A stretch of DNA of 12,228 nt from Candidatus Iainarchaeum sp. (GCA_028711485.1 JAQTSF010000017.1:1-12228); one strand, 5' to 3'; positions 4,106 through 11,587 are shown, numbered from the stretch's first letter. Notes: generated by a model from the sequence alone, not told the origin. Program-made: numbers and translations.

Positions 4106-6382
4106 GTGATAAAGGAAATACGACTCATTAACTGGAAATCTCATGAAGATACAATTATAAAATTCGGGAAAGGCACTAATTTGATAGTAGGAATAATGGG
4201 AAGCGGGAAAAGTTCTATAATGGATGGAATAAGTTTTGGACTTTTTGGAACATTCCCACAATTAGAATCAAGAAGGGTGGTTATATCTGATTTATTCAGA
4301 TATGATTCTCAGGAATTAATAATAGAACTCGAAATTGAATGGGAAAATGAAAGTTATAAAATAATTAGAAAAGTTTCTAAAAATGAGAAAAGACATGTTA
4401 GTGATGCTTTATTATATAAAAATTTAAAACTAGTTGAAAAAGGTAATAAATCAGTAACACAATATGTTGAAGGGTTATTGAAAATAGATTATGGTTTATT
4501 TACAAGGGCGATATATTCTGAACAAAATAATATAGATTATTTTTTATCAGTTAATCCGAAAAAAAGGAAAGAAGAATTTGATTCCTTACTTGATTTGGAT
4601 AAATTTGATAGGGCTGTTTCTAATCTTACAACAATAATAAATAGGATAAGAAACAAGAGGAAAAGTTTTGAATCTGTTTTTGATGAAACAAAACTTGAAA
4701 GCTTGAAAAAAGAGAGGAATATTTCTAATGAAAAAATAATAGATATTAGAAAACAATTGGAAGAGATTAAAACAAAAATAAAAGAAACTAAGAATGAATT
4801 TGAAAAAAAGAATAATGAATTTGTTGGATATAAAAAAATTGAAAAGATGGATAAGGAATTAAATGAGAGTAAAAAAGAGATAAAAATACGTTTAGAAGAG
4901 TACCAAAAAAGAGTGATTGGAAAAATTATTGATGAAGAAGATGTGCAGATTAAAAAACATGAGATAAATGGATTAGAAGAAGAGATAAAAAAAATCAATG
5001 AAAATATTTTGAAACTGGATGAAATAAAAAATGTAAAAAACAGAGAACTTATAGTTTACAATGAAAAAAAGAGAAGAAAAGAATATTTGGAATCTGAAAT
5101 TAAAAAATTGAGGAAAGAAGACCTGGATAAAGTAAAGGTGGATAAAAAGCGTTTAGAAGAAGAATTAGCAAACTTAATGGGTTTTTTATTGGGTTCTGAA
5201 AGAGAGAAAAATGAAATAAACGATGCCTTACAAAAACTTGGAAATAGAATAAATGAATGCCCTGTTTGTAGTTCTGTATTAGATGAGCAAAAAAAGGAAA
5301 GAATAATTAATGAAAAAAAGAGTAAATTAGAAAAAATTGAAGAAGAAATGAGGAATGTTAAGAAAAAAATCGAAGAAATAAAAAAAGAATTAGAATCAAA
5401 AATAAGGGAAATTTCTTCAATTGAAAAGATTGAAATTAGAAAATCACAAATGGAAAAAGAACTTCTGGAGTATGAAAACATTCCAAAAGATTTTGGTAGT
5501 TTGGAAAAAGAAATAGAAGAATATGATGAGAGAAAGAGAAAACTAAGTATGGATAGGGAAGAAAAAAGCGAATTGAGAAATAAATTAAAGTATATTATTC
5601 TAGAAATTGAAGAAATTGTTTCAATAAATAAGAAAATATTGGAAAACAAGAAAAACTTTGATGAAATTTTAGAAAAAATAAAAAAATTGGAATTTGATGA
5701 AGGAAAGATGAAGAATATTGAGAAAGAAATTCAAAGTATAACAATAAGTATTGAGAAAAATTATGGAGAAATGAAATTGTTTGAAAAGGAAGAGGAATAC
5801 CTTACAAGAATACTACAAAATGTAGATAGAGAGATAAAACAAAAAACAGAAATAAAAACAAAAATAATGAATCAGATGGAAAAAGAAGAAAATCTTCTTT
5901 TATTTAAGAAAATATTGGAAGACGTACAGATTTCATTAAGAGATCAATTAATAGAATCGATAAATAATGCAATGAATGAAATTTGGCTTATGTTTTATCC
6001 TTATGGGGATTATAAAAAATTAAGAATAAGAGTTAATGAAAATGACTATTTATTTGAAGTCTATAAAAATGATTGGAAAACTATGGAGAGTATTGTTAGT
6101 GGTGGCGAAAGAGCTTGTGCATCACTAACTTTAAGAGTAGCATTGGCGACAGTATTGACTCCAGGTTTGAGTTGGTTAATATTAGATGAACCAACACATA
6201 ATTTAGATAGAGAAGCTATAGAGTTAATGTCTGAAACATTACAAACTAAGGTTCCGGAGATAATTTCACAAGCAATAGTTATAACACATGAAGAAGCATT
6301 ACTCGGAGCTAATTTTTCAAGAAGTTATAGACTTAGTAGGAATAAAGAAAAATATGAACCTACGCAAATTGAGGTGCTATAA
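4106..6382 (+). CDS. rad50: Rad50-like SMC-family ATPase with zinc hook
   Basis: Rad50 is the ATPase that with the Mre11 nuclease tethers and processes DNA double-strand breaks. The 758-residue product begins in the typical way (IKEIRLINWKSH). It has the Walker A loop GIMGSGKSS (K35, S36), a Q-loop at Q140 (YSEQNN), two long charged coiled-coil arms (about 190-384 and 389-620), and between them the zinc-hook CPVC (C385, C388). The C-terminal ATPase half has signature SGGERACASLTLR (665-), Walker B WLILDEP (D694, E695), D-loop HNLD (698-701) and H-loop H728. All catalytic motifs are present, but it is on the short side for archaeal Rad50, the difference lying in the coils. The start is GTG, as judged from the homologous N terminus and the TATA position. 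No mre11, herA or nurA is adjacent, which is unusual for archaea. The 3' end overlaps the convergent gene by 23 bases. Confidence 0.9.
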   Translation: MIKEIRLINWKSHEDTIIKFGKGTNLIVGIMGSGKSSIMDGISFGLFGTFPQLESRRVVISDLFRYDSQELIIELEIEWENESYKIIRKVSKNEKRHVSDALLYKNLKLVEKGNKSVTQYVEGLLKIDYGLFTRAIYSEQNNIDYFLSVNPKKRKEEFDSLLDLDKFDRAVSNLTTIINRIRNKRKSFESVFDETKLESLKKERNISNEKIIDIRKQLEEIKTKIKETKNEFEKKNNEFVGYKKIEKMDKELNESKKEIKIRLEEYQKRVIGKIIDEEDVQIKKHEINGLEEEIKKINENILKLDEIKNVKNRELIVYNEKKRRKEYLESEIKKLRKEDLDKVKVDKKRLEEELANLMGFLLGSEREKNEINDALQKLGNRINECPVCSSVLDEQKKERIINEKKSKLEKIEEEMRNVKKKIEEIKKELESKIREISSIEKIEIRKSQMEKELLEYENIPKDFGSLEKEIEEYDERKRKLSMDREEKSELRNKLKYIILEIEEIVSINKKILENKKNFDEILEKIKKLEFDEGKMKNIEKEIQSITISIEKNYGEMKLFEKEEEYLTRILQNVDREIKQKTEIKTKIMNQMEKEENLLLFKKILEDVQISLRDQLIESINNAMNEIWLMFYPYGDYKKLRIRVNENDYLFEVYKNDWKTMESIVSGGERACASLTLRVALATVLTPGLSWLILDEPTHNLDREAIELMSETLQTKVPEIISQAIVITHEEALLGANFSRSYRLSRNKEKYEPTQIEVL

Positions 6383-7238
6383 TTTCTTGCTCTAGAGCAT
6401 CCAAAACATCAACTTCTTCCTTTGCATCAAAAGAGTGTTTTGACTTAAACCATGAAAGGCATAGTTGTGTGTTTCCACCCATATAATAAGCTAGAAGATA
6501 AAGTGCTTCCTGTTTGGTTATGAGTTTCATGGATAAGAGATGAAGTATAAATGATTTTATTGAACTAATGAATGCTTTTGGATCTAGAGACATTCTTAAT
6601 TTTCTTAAATCGCCTATCAAAACTGAATTTCCGGATAACATTATGTTTTTTATGGAAAAGTCAAGCAATAGAAGATTTGATTTGTTTAGTTCAATAAATT
6701 GATCTAATGCTTTTTCAAAGACAGATAATCGTTCCTCTGGTTCAAATGAGCGCGGATCTTTGTAGTTTTGGTTAGAATCTTCACTATTAAATGAAAATAA
6801 TGTATTCTCTACTTTAGTTATTAGATAAACCATACCTGAGACAGTCATTAAATATCCTGCTATTTTTTCTACAGAATTACGTATTTTAGTATAAATATTT
6901 AGAACTGCTTTTGCAACATCAAGAGTAACCTTTCTTAGTAAGTAATCAATTCCTTGATATTTTATTCTTAAGGTATTCTCAGCTTTATTGCATCGCAAAA
7001 CATTTAGATTACCTAAATCGTGTTCTTTCATATAAACTATTCTTGAAATGTACTGAGCATCACTTTCTGTGTTTTGCCAGGAATTTGAAACAACTACCCT
7101 ATCGGCTAATTCTTTTATACTTTTTATAGGTATTTCTGGGTTCTCTATAGAGGGTGATTGTTGAGTTGGTTTATTTTTAGGAGTAGTGGAACTAAGGGAA
7201 TTGGAAAACTCAGATTTTTTAAGTTTTTTTGAATTCAT
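6360..7238 (-). CDS. Putative protein-kinase-like fold protein
   Basis: I do not recognise a named family, but the second half looks like a kinase fold. Numbering from the ATG at 7238 (292 residues), FSIKNIML after D193 with N198 matches the catalytic-loop D-x4-N pattern, and IGDLRKL with D210 sits where the DFG metal-binding aspartate is expected. YLLRKV with K103 could be the beta-3 lysine. Residues 1-45 are polar, low-complexity and Ser/Pro/Lys-rich, probably disordered; the C terminus is helical. A longer frame opens at 7283, but that ATG lies inside a TATA-like sequence, whereas the ATG at 7238 has AGGTG seven bases upstream. The gene converges on the Rad50-like gene with a 23-base overlap and diverges from trpS. 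The substrate is unknown; it could be an atypical protein or small-molecule kinase, or a pseudokinase, since the HRD histidine is replaced. Confidence 0.6.
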   Translation of the reverse strand: MNSKKLKKSEFSNSLSSTTPKNKPTQQSPSIENPEIPIKSIKELADRVVVSNSWQNTESDAQYISRIVYMKEHDLGNLNVLRCNKAENTLRIKYQGIDYLLRKVTLDVAKAVLNIYTKIRNSVEKIAGYLMTVSGMVYLITKVENTLFSFNSEDSNQNYKDPRSFEPEERLSVFEKALDQFIELNKSNLLLLDFSIKNIMLSGNSVLIGDLRKLRMSLDPKAFISSIKSFILHLLSMKLITKQEALYLLAYYMGGNTQLCLSWFKSKHSFDAKEEVDVLDALEQEIIAPQFA

Positions 7239-7245
7239 AGTCCTA

Positions 7246-7250
7246 CACCT
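7246..7250 (-). promoter_or_regulatory. Ribosome-binding site fixing the kinase-like start
   Basis: On the minus strand AGGTG stands seven bases before the ATG at 7238 and matches the archaeal anti-Shine-Dalgarno sequence. No such site precedes the upstream ATG at 7283. Confidence 0.5.
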
Positions 7251-7282
7251 AACTGACTGTAAAGTACTAATTATATTGTTCA

Positions 7283-7300
7283 TATATAAATTTTTAAATC
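7283..7300 (-). promoter_or_regulatory. TATA region of the kinase-like gene
   Basis: The minus strand reads TTTAAAAATTTATATA directly up to the ATG at 7283. A TATA box here places transcription start near 7260-7268, downstream of that ATG and 22-30 bases before the ATG at 7238. The same AT block could in principle also act in the plus direction for trpS. Confidence 0.45.
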
Positions 7301-7329
7301 TGTGTCTCTATTAGGAAAAGAAACAAATG

Positions 7330-7337
7330 TTTAAATT
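7330..7337 (+). promoter_or_regulatory. TATA box of trpS
   Basis: TTTAAATT is centred 25-26 bases before the ATG at 7359 and is preceded by the purine-rich GGAAAAGAAAC, a plausible BRE. It lies only about 10 bases before the ATG at 7344, so that upstream ATG would not be transcribed from this box. Confidence 0.45.
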
Positions 7338-7358
7338 TGTATTATGAGTTTTGATAAT

Positions 7359-8495
7359 ATGGTTCAAACAGTTACTCCTTGGGAAGTAAAAGGTGAAATA
7401 GATTATAAAAGATTAATTACTGAATTTGGAACAAAGGAGATAAATCCAACTATTAAAGATAAGATTGAAGAACTTGCAGGTGGATCCCATGTTCTTCTAA
7501 GAAGAAATTTTTTCTTTTCACATCGGGATTTGAATTTGGTTTTAAGAGACTACGAAGAAAAGAAAGGATTTTTTTTATATACTGGTAGAGGTCCTTCTGG
7601 ACCTATGCATATAGGGCATATTGTTCCATTATTATTTACAAAATGGCTTCAGGAAAAATTTGGAGTAAATTTATATATACAAATAACTGACGATGAAAAA
7701 TTCCTTTTAAAGCGTGAAAGAAGCTGGGAGAAAATTGAAAAAGATAGTAAGAGTAATATTTTGGATATATGTGCTTTAGGGTTTGATCCGGATAAGACAT
7801 TTGTATTTAGGAATAGTGAATATATAAAAAAAATATATCCAATGTTTCTTGAAATTTCAAGAAGAATAACCTATTCTACAGTAAAATCTGTTTTTGGTTT
7901 TGTTAATGAGAGTAATGTTGGTATGATTTCCTTCCCGGCAATACAGATGGTCCCGACATTTTTTGAAAAGAAGAGGTGTTTGATACCCTCTGCAATAGAT
8001 CAGGACCCTTATTGGAGAGTGCAAAGAGACATAGCAGAAACTATAGGTTATCAAAAAGCAGCTGCAATACATTCTAGATTCCTTCCGCCTTTGACCAGCC
8101 CTCAAGGAAAGATGAGTGCATCTTCAGAAGAAAGCGCGGTTTGGTTGAATGATGATGAAAAAACAGTAAAACAGAAAGTAATGAAATATGCTTTTTCAGG
8201 TGGGAGAGAAACTGTTGAAGAACATCGGAGAAGAGGGGGAAGACCAGAAGTGGATGTTTCATTTCAGTGGTTAAAAATAATTTTCGAAGAAAATGATAAT
8301 AAAATATCTTCTATAAGTGAGGATTATAAAAAAGGTAAAATGCTAACTGGTGAATTAAAAGAAATATTAGTGGAAAAAATAAACTCATTTTTAGGAAACC
8401 ATAGAAAAAATAAGGAAAAAGTCGATGTGGATAAATTTATGTATAAAGGAAAACTTGCTAAAAATATGTGGGAAAAAGAATTTGAAATAAGTTAA
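7359..8495 (+). CDS. trpS: Tryptophanyl-tRNA synthetase, archaeal/eukaryal type
   Basis: A class I aminoacyl-tRNA synthetase that charges tRNA-Trp with tryptophan using ATP. Counting from the ATG at 7344 (383 residues), the nucleotide-binding HIGH motif is HIGH at 89-92 within GPSGPMHIGHIV, and the second ATP motif is KMSAS at 256-260. Between them are the family features YIQITDDEKF and IDQDPYWRVQRDI. The N-terminal VTPWEVKGEIDYKRLI and the overall length match the archaeal/eukaryal branch rather than the bacterial one. I prefer the ATG at 7359 (378 residues, MVQTVTPWEV) because the TATA box at 7330-7337 would make that the first base of a leaderless message. The ATG at 7344 remains possible if an upstream TATA region is used. 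The stop overlaps by three bases the stop of the convergent small membrane protein gene. Confidence 0.96.
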   Translation: MVQTVTPWEVKGEIDYKRLITEFGTKEINPTIKDKIEELAGGSHVLLRRNFFFSHRDLNLVLRDYEEKKGFFLYTGRGPSGPMHIGHIVPLLFTKWLQEKFGVNLYIQITDDEKFLLKRERSWEKIEKDSKSNILDICALGFDPDKTFVFRNSEYIKKIYPMFLEISRRITYSTVKSVFGFVNESNVGMISFPAIQMVPTFFEKKRCLIPSAIDQDPYWRVQRDIAETIGYQKAAAIHSRFLPPLTSPQGKMSASSEESAVWLNDDEKTVKQKVMKYAFSGGRETVEEHRRRGGRPEVDVSFQWLKIIFEENDNKISSISEDYKKGKMLTGELKEILVEKINSFLGNHRKNKEKVDVDKFMYKGKLAKNMWEKEFEIS

Positions 8496-8737
8496 GTAAG
8501 CGCTTGTGAAGAAATATCCCTTATAACTGTTGCTCCTCCTACAATCACTGCAAGCACGATTCCACCTATTAAAAGATTAGTTGCCCAAGTAACCCATTTC
8601 CCTCTTTGTTCTGGAGGTTGTGCCTGAGCTAATGCATACATTATTCCTGCAAGTAGTATTAATATTAGTGAAAGTGTTGGACCGATATTCATTAAGGAAA
8701 GGGAAATTGAGGTTAGAAGAGATTCTATATACGCCAT
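8492..8737 (-). CDS. Small two-helix membrane protein, possibly VirB2/TrbC-like
   Basis: An 81-residue membrane protein with two hydrophobic helices, at about 19-38 and 52-72. They are joined by a polar hairpin loop that includes QPPEQRGKWVTWA. Size, two-helix hairpin, small-residue-rich second helix (LLIGGIVLAVIVGGATVI) and basic loop recall VirB2/TrbC pilin-like proteins of type IV secretion systems, but no other secretion gene is in the window, so this is only a resemblance. Translation should be efficient: GAGGTG (complement of 8747-8752) lies nine bases before the ATG, the best ribosome-binding site in the window. The gene follows the GAPDH gene on the same strand after a 124-base gap containing a T-rich stretch and a perfect hairpin, so it probably has its own transcript. 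Confidence 0.6.
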   Translation of the reverse strand: MAYIESLLTSISLSLMNIGPTLSLILILLAGIMYALAQAQPPEQRGKWVTWATNLLIGGIVLAVIVGGATVIRDISSQALT

Positions 8738-8746
8738 TTAAATCGC

Positions 8747-8752
8747 CACCTC
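8747..8752 (-). promoter_or_regulatory. Strong ribosome-binding site of the small membrane protein gene
   Basis: GAGGTG on the minus strand, nine bases from the ATG at 8737. Its strength contrasts with the leaderless or weak sites of most neighbours and suggests a highly translated product. Confidence 0.55.
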
Positions 8753-8767
8753 TTGGGATTTGGATAA

Positions 8768-8788
8768 TTGAAAAATTTCATTTTTCAA
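8768..8788. repeat. Perfect 9-base-pair inverted repeat upstream of the small membrane protein gene
   Basis: TTGAAAAAT at 8768-8776 and ATTTTTCAA at 8780-8788 are separated by TTC. It sits 31-51 bases before the ATG at 8737, where a promoter is expected, so it may be an operator-type palindrome. No T run follows on either side in the way of a terminator. Confidence 0.4.
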
Positions 8789-8817
8789 AACCATTTAGAA
8801 AACACCCTTTATTTTCA

Positions 8818-8850
8818 TAAAATAATAAAGAAGGAAAGAAATAAAAATCG
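8818..8850 (-). terminator. T-rich terminator region after gapdh
   Basis: After the GAPDH stop codon the minus strand becomes strongly pyrimidine/T-rich (complement of 8820-8848, including a run of five T). This fits archaeal T-tract termination; there is no hairpin. Confidence 0.35.
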
Positions 8851-8861
8851 ATTATGGTGAC

Positions 8862-9869
8862 CTAGGAAGTGGACTTTGAAAGCTTTTTTATGAAATCTAC
8901 AAGCCGAGAAGAGTATCCGAATTCATTATCATACCATGCTGATATACTTACGAGATTTCCTTTCACTTTTGTAAGCTCACTATCTACTATTGAGGAATGT
9001 GTATCCCCTATAATATCTGAGGAAACTATTGGTTCTTCGCTATATTTTAATATTCCTTTTAACTCATTTAAAGAAGCGTTTTTCAAAAGAGAATTTACTT
9101 CATCTTTTGTGGTTTCTTTCTGCATTAGTAAAACAATATTATTTATGGAACCATCTGGAACTGGAACTCTTAAGGCATAACCATCCATTTTTCCATCTAA
9201 CTCAGGTATAACTAAACCAATTGCTTTTGCTGCTCCAGTTGATGTTGGTATTATGTTTACTGCTGCTGCTCTTGCTCTTCTTAAATCATCATGACTTCCG
9301 TCTAAAACTCTTTGATCATTAGTGTATGCGTGGATTGTAACTAAAAATCCTTTATCTATTCCAATTTCTTTATTAAGAACTTTAAGAACAGGAGCTAGTC
9401 CATTGGTAGTACAAGAAGCAAGAGAAATTATTTTCATTTCATTATTAAATAGATGATCATTTACTCCCGGGACAAATGTTCCATCACATTCTTTTCCTGG
9501 TGCGGAAATAAGAACTCTTTTTGCGCCTGCTTTTAGGTGTTTTTCTCCATCCTCCCTTCCTCTAAATTTACCTGAACTTTCGAGTACTAGATCTATTCCT
9601 AATTCTTTCCAAGGAAGTTTAAGTGGGTCTGTCTCGTTAATCCATTTTATTTCATAGTCATTGATTACTAGATTTCCATCTTTTACTTTTACATTTCCTT
9701 TAAATTTCCCAAAAGCAGAATCATACTTGAATAAATGAGCATGTGATTCCACAGAACTTCTTGTATTTATTGCAACTACGTCAAAGTCTTTTCCAAGAGC
9801 ACCTAATTCTATTGCTGCTTTTAAGAATGTTTTTCCTATTCTCCCAAAACCACTTATTGCTACTTTCAT
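8862..9869 (-). CDS. gap: Class I glyceraldehyde-3-phosphate dehydrogenase
   Basis: It interconverts glyceraldehyde 3-phosphate and 1,3-bisphosphoglycerate with NAD(P) and phosphate in central carbon metabolism. The 335-residue protein has the class I layout: Rossmann motif GFGRIG (7-12), catalytic C153 in ASCTTN, H180 in TIHAYTNDQ, the conserved RRARAAAVNIIPTSTGAAKAIG stretch in two adjoining pieces (from about 197), and WYDNEFGYS near the end. This is the bacterial/eukaryotic class; most archaea use the unrelated-looking class II enzyme. After the second beta strand the sequence is INTRSS (N35, T36, R37), where NAD-specific enzymes have Asp. Thr followed by Arg suggests use of NADP, by inference. 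The usual second cysteine of SCTTNC is Gly157. GTGAT lies three bases before the ATG, and a TATA-like CTTAAAAT lies near 9901-9909. Confidence 0.96.
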   Translation of the reverse strand: MKVAISGFGRIGKTFLKAAIELGALGKDFDVVAINTRSSVESHAHLFKYDSAFGKFKGNVKVKDGNLVINDYEIKWINETDPLKLPWKELGIDLVLESSGKFRGREDGEKHLKAGAKRVLISAPGKECDGTFVPGVNDHLFNNEMKIISLASCTTNGLAPVLKVLNKEIGIDKGFLVTIHAYTNDQRVLDGSHDDLRRARAAAVNIIPTSTGAAKAIGLVIPELDGKMDGYALRVPVPDGSINNIVLLMQKETTKDEVNSLLKNASLNELKGILKYSEEPIVSSDIIGDTHSSIVDSELTKVKGNLVSISAWYDNEFGYSSRLVDFIKKLSKSTS

Positions 9870-9900
9870 ATCATCACTTTTTAGGTTGCACGAATCAGTT

Positions 9901-9909
9901 ATTTTAAGT
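9901..9909 (-). promoter_or_regulatory. Probable TATA element of the GAPDH gene
   Basis: The minus strand reads ACTTAAAAT, centred about 36 bases before the ATG at 9869. This gives a leader of roughly 9 bases, enough for the GTGAT ribosome-binding site. Confidence 0.35.
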
Positions 9910-9945
9910 AATAGAATATCAGCAACCCATAAGTAGTGATTAATT

Positions 9946-9980
9946 AGAAAAAAATAAATAGCTACCTAAAAGGGTTAGCT
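9946..9980 (-). terminator. Hairpin plus T-run terminator of the radical SAM gene
   Basis: On the minus strand AGCTAACC (complement of 9973-9980) pairs with GGTAGCT (complement of 9960-9966) with one bulged A. ATTTATTTTTTT follows, with seven T as the complement of 9948-9954. The left arm includes the last sense codon and the TAA stop of the gene. It has the form of a bacterial-style intrinsic terminator, which is less usual in archaea. Confidence 0.6.
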
Positions 9981-10799
9981 AAGAGGAGGAATATATTGTC
10001 TAAGAATTACGCGGTCTGTGTCAAGATTGAATGTTTCTTTTGAAAATCTCTGATATTCTTCTGGAGTTTTTGTTTTTACTTCTCCATCCTCAAATCCAAT
10101 TACGAAACTTACAAATGTTTTTATTTTAGAATGAACGCAATCACGGACAAAGTCACATAGATGAGAAAAAATATCTTTTTTTAGAGGAGTTAGAAGTCCG
10201 CCGTGCAGAGTTGTTTTTCCAACCCAATCAGGAGTTCTGCAAAGTCGTAAATATTCTTCCAAGGAAGTGGCATTTAGGGAAATCCGTATTTCATCTAACC
10301 CTGCATCAGCTAACTCTAATGCTGGTTTTCTTGAGATTAGTTCGAAACATCCAAAAACAAATGGAGGATATAATGCATTTGCAAGACCATTTGTATCTAA
10401 TCTAATGGTTTTTTTGAAACCCATTGTTCTTATTGCGTGTATTACTTCAATAACCAGATCGAGATTCATTAGTGGTTCTCCTAAACCGACGATTGCAATC
10501 TCTTTTGTTCCTCCAAAAAGACCCAAAAAAGGTTTTTTTATTTGTTTTTGAAGTTCGGTTAAAATTTCGTCAGGTGTTGGTGTTTTTTGGAGATATAGAT
10601 TTGCGCCTGCTTTTTTTTCATAGATATTTGGTTTTTCCTCAATAGCATCTTTTCTACTACAGAACCGGCAATTGTTTATGCAATCATATTCTGGAATTAG
10701 ATTTATAAATAAAATTCTTCCTCGTTTTCTAGCAGGAGTTTCGAAAGTATACACGAGGGTTCCTTTTTGTCTTGGTTTTTTTGTTATTTTAATTGTCAT
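9975..10799 (-). CDS. Radical SAM protein of unknown function
   Basis: Radical SAM enzymes use a 4Fe-4S cluster to cleave S-adenosylmethionine and start radical reactions. The 274-residue protein has the cluster motif C40-x3-C44-x2-C47 within EYDCINNCRFC. It also shows the SAM-binding GGE-type loop as VGLGEPLMNLD (104-114), RLDTNG (133-138) and IRISLNA (171-177), the normal order of strands in a partial TIM barrel. There is no further cysteine cluster for an auxiliary Fe-S centre; C205-range residues are isolated. The layout recalls the TatD-linked radical SAM group, but that is only a resemblance and no tatD gene is visible. It lies head-to-head with the TrmB regulator across a 56-base gap. 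Its ATG is 28 bases from the centre of the shared TATA element, so the message is probably leaderless. TrmB control is plausible. Confidence 0.88.
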   Translation of the reverse strand: MTIKITKKPRQKGTLVYTFETPARKRGRILFINLIPEYDCINNCRFCSRKDAIEEKPNIYEKKAGANLYLQKTPTPDEILTELQKQIKKPFLGLFGGTKEIAIVGLGEPLMNLDLVIEVIHAIRTMGFKKTIRLDTNGLANALYPPFVFGCFELISRKPALELADAGLDEIRISLNATSLEEYLRLCRTPDWVGKTTLHGGLLTPLKKDIFSHLCDFVRDCVHSKIKTFVSFVIGFEDGEVKTKTPEEYQRFSKETFNLDTDRVILRQYIPPLS

Positions 10800-10818
10800 A
10801 ATATGTTAACGTAATAGA

Positions 10819-10834
10819 GCTATTTATATATTTA
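10819..10834. promoter_or_regulatory. Single TATA element shared by the divergent radical SAM and trmB genes
   Basis: TATTTATATATTTA at 10821-10834 is the only strong AT box in the 56-base gap and is nearly symmetric. Its centre lies about 28 bases from both start codons (10799 minus, 10856 plus). TTTATATA within it matches the archaeal TATA consensus in the plus direction. One box may therefore drive both genes, or choose between them. Confidence 0.55.
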
Positions 10835-10855
10835 TCCTCCCAAAAAGGACTATAT

Positions 10856-11587
10856 ATGGAAAGTAGTATTTTGGAGGATTTGGGGCTTTCAAAAGCAGAG
10901 ATAAATGTGTATATTTCGCTTCTAGAATTAGGCACTTCGAGTGCCGGAGCAATACTTCAGAGATGCAGACTTCAAAACTCAGTTACTCATAGGGCGCTTA
11001 ATAGCTTAATAGAAAAAGGATTGATAACTTATATTATAGAAGGGAAGAGAAAAATTTATCAGGCAGTTTCTCCAGATTTTTTTTATGATTTTATAGAAGA
11101 TAAGAAAAGAAGGTTTGAATTAATACTTCCAGAATTAAAAAAGAAGCGCGAGGCAGTTGATATAAGAACAGAAGCAACAATTTACAAAGGAAAAAAAGGA
11201 ATTTGGCAGATATATAATGATTTATTGAATTCTGATGGAAAGGAATATCTTACTTTTGGAGGGGGAAAGCAAGTAACATATAGCGTTATGGGTGAAGAAT
11301 GGTGGAAACTGCTTCATTCAAAAAGAATTTTAAAAAAGATTCCTGCCAGACAAGTTTTTGATGAAAGTATACGAGAGTTTGGGGAAGAGTTGAAAAAAAG
11401 ACCATTATCTAAAGTAAAATTTCTTTCCCAGGAGTTTGAACAATTAACTGAAACAATTATTTGTGGGAATGCTGTAGGTATAGTAATGTTTACTGAAAAT
11501 CCTTATGGTGTATTGATAAGGGATAAGGTTGTGGCAGATAGTTATCGTAAAAATTTCAAAATATTATGGGAAAAGGCAAAAGAATAG
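10856..11587 (+). CDS. TrmB-family transcriptional regulator
   Basis: TrmB regulators are archaeal winged-helix proteins, often sugar-responsive. The 243-residue product opens with the typical DLGLSKAEINVYISLLELG and continues through the recognition region (SAGAILQRCRLQNSVTHRALNSLIEKGLI, residues about 28-56) and the wing (EGKRKIYQAVSP). A basic helical linker follows at about 72-103. The C-terminal domain from about residue 105 (EATIYKGKKGIWQIYNDLL) ends in the family's typical FTENPYGVLIRDK and NFKILWEKAKE. No ligand pocket can be assigned by eye. AAGGA lies a few bases upstream of the ATG and could serve as a ribosome-binding site if the transcript is not leaderless. Divergent placement from the radical SAM gene, with a shared TATA box, suggests control of itself and that gene. 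It ends six bases from the stop of the convergent ribD gene. Confidence 0.92.
   Translation: MESSILEDLGLSKAEINVYISLLELGTSSAGAILQRCRLQNSVTHRALNSLIEKGLITYIIEGKRKIYQAVSPDFFYDFIEDKKRRFELILPELKKKREAVDIRTEATIYKGKKGIWQIYNDLLNSDGKEYLTFGGGKQVTYSVMGEEWWKLLHSKRILKKIPARQVFDESIREFGEELKKRPLSKVKFLSQEFEQLTETIICGNAVGIVMFTENPYGVLIRDKVVADSYRKNFKILWEKAKE

Noticed and set aside
4537..5649. Long Phe/Ser/Ile-rich minus-strand frames (4537-4998 and 5056-5649)
   Set aside because: They are the mirror of the Lys/Glu-rich coiled coil of the Rad50-like gene; low-complexity hydrophobic output is expected.
8768..8788. Hairpin as an intrinsic terminator for the GAPDH gene
   Set aside because: No T run follows the hairpin on the minus strand; a T-rich stretch closer to the stop codon (8818-8850) fits better.
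10211..10551. Plus-strand frames opposite the radical SAM gene
   Set aside because: They are antisense shadows with no domain or start signal.
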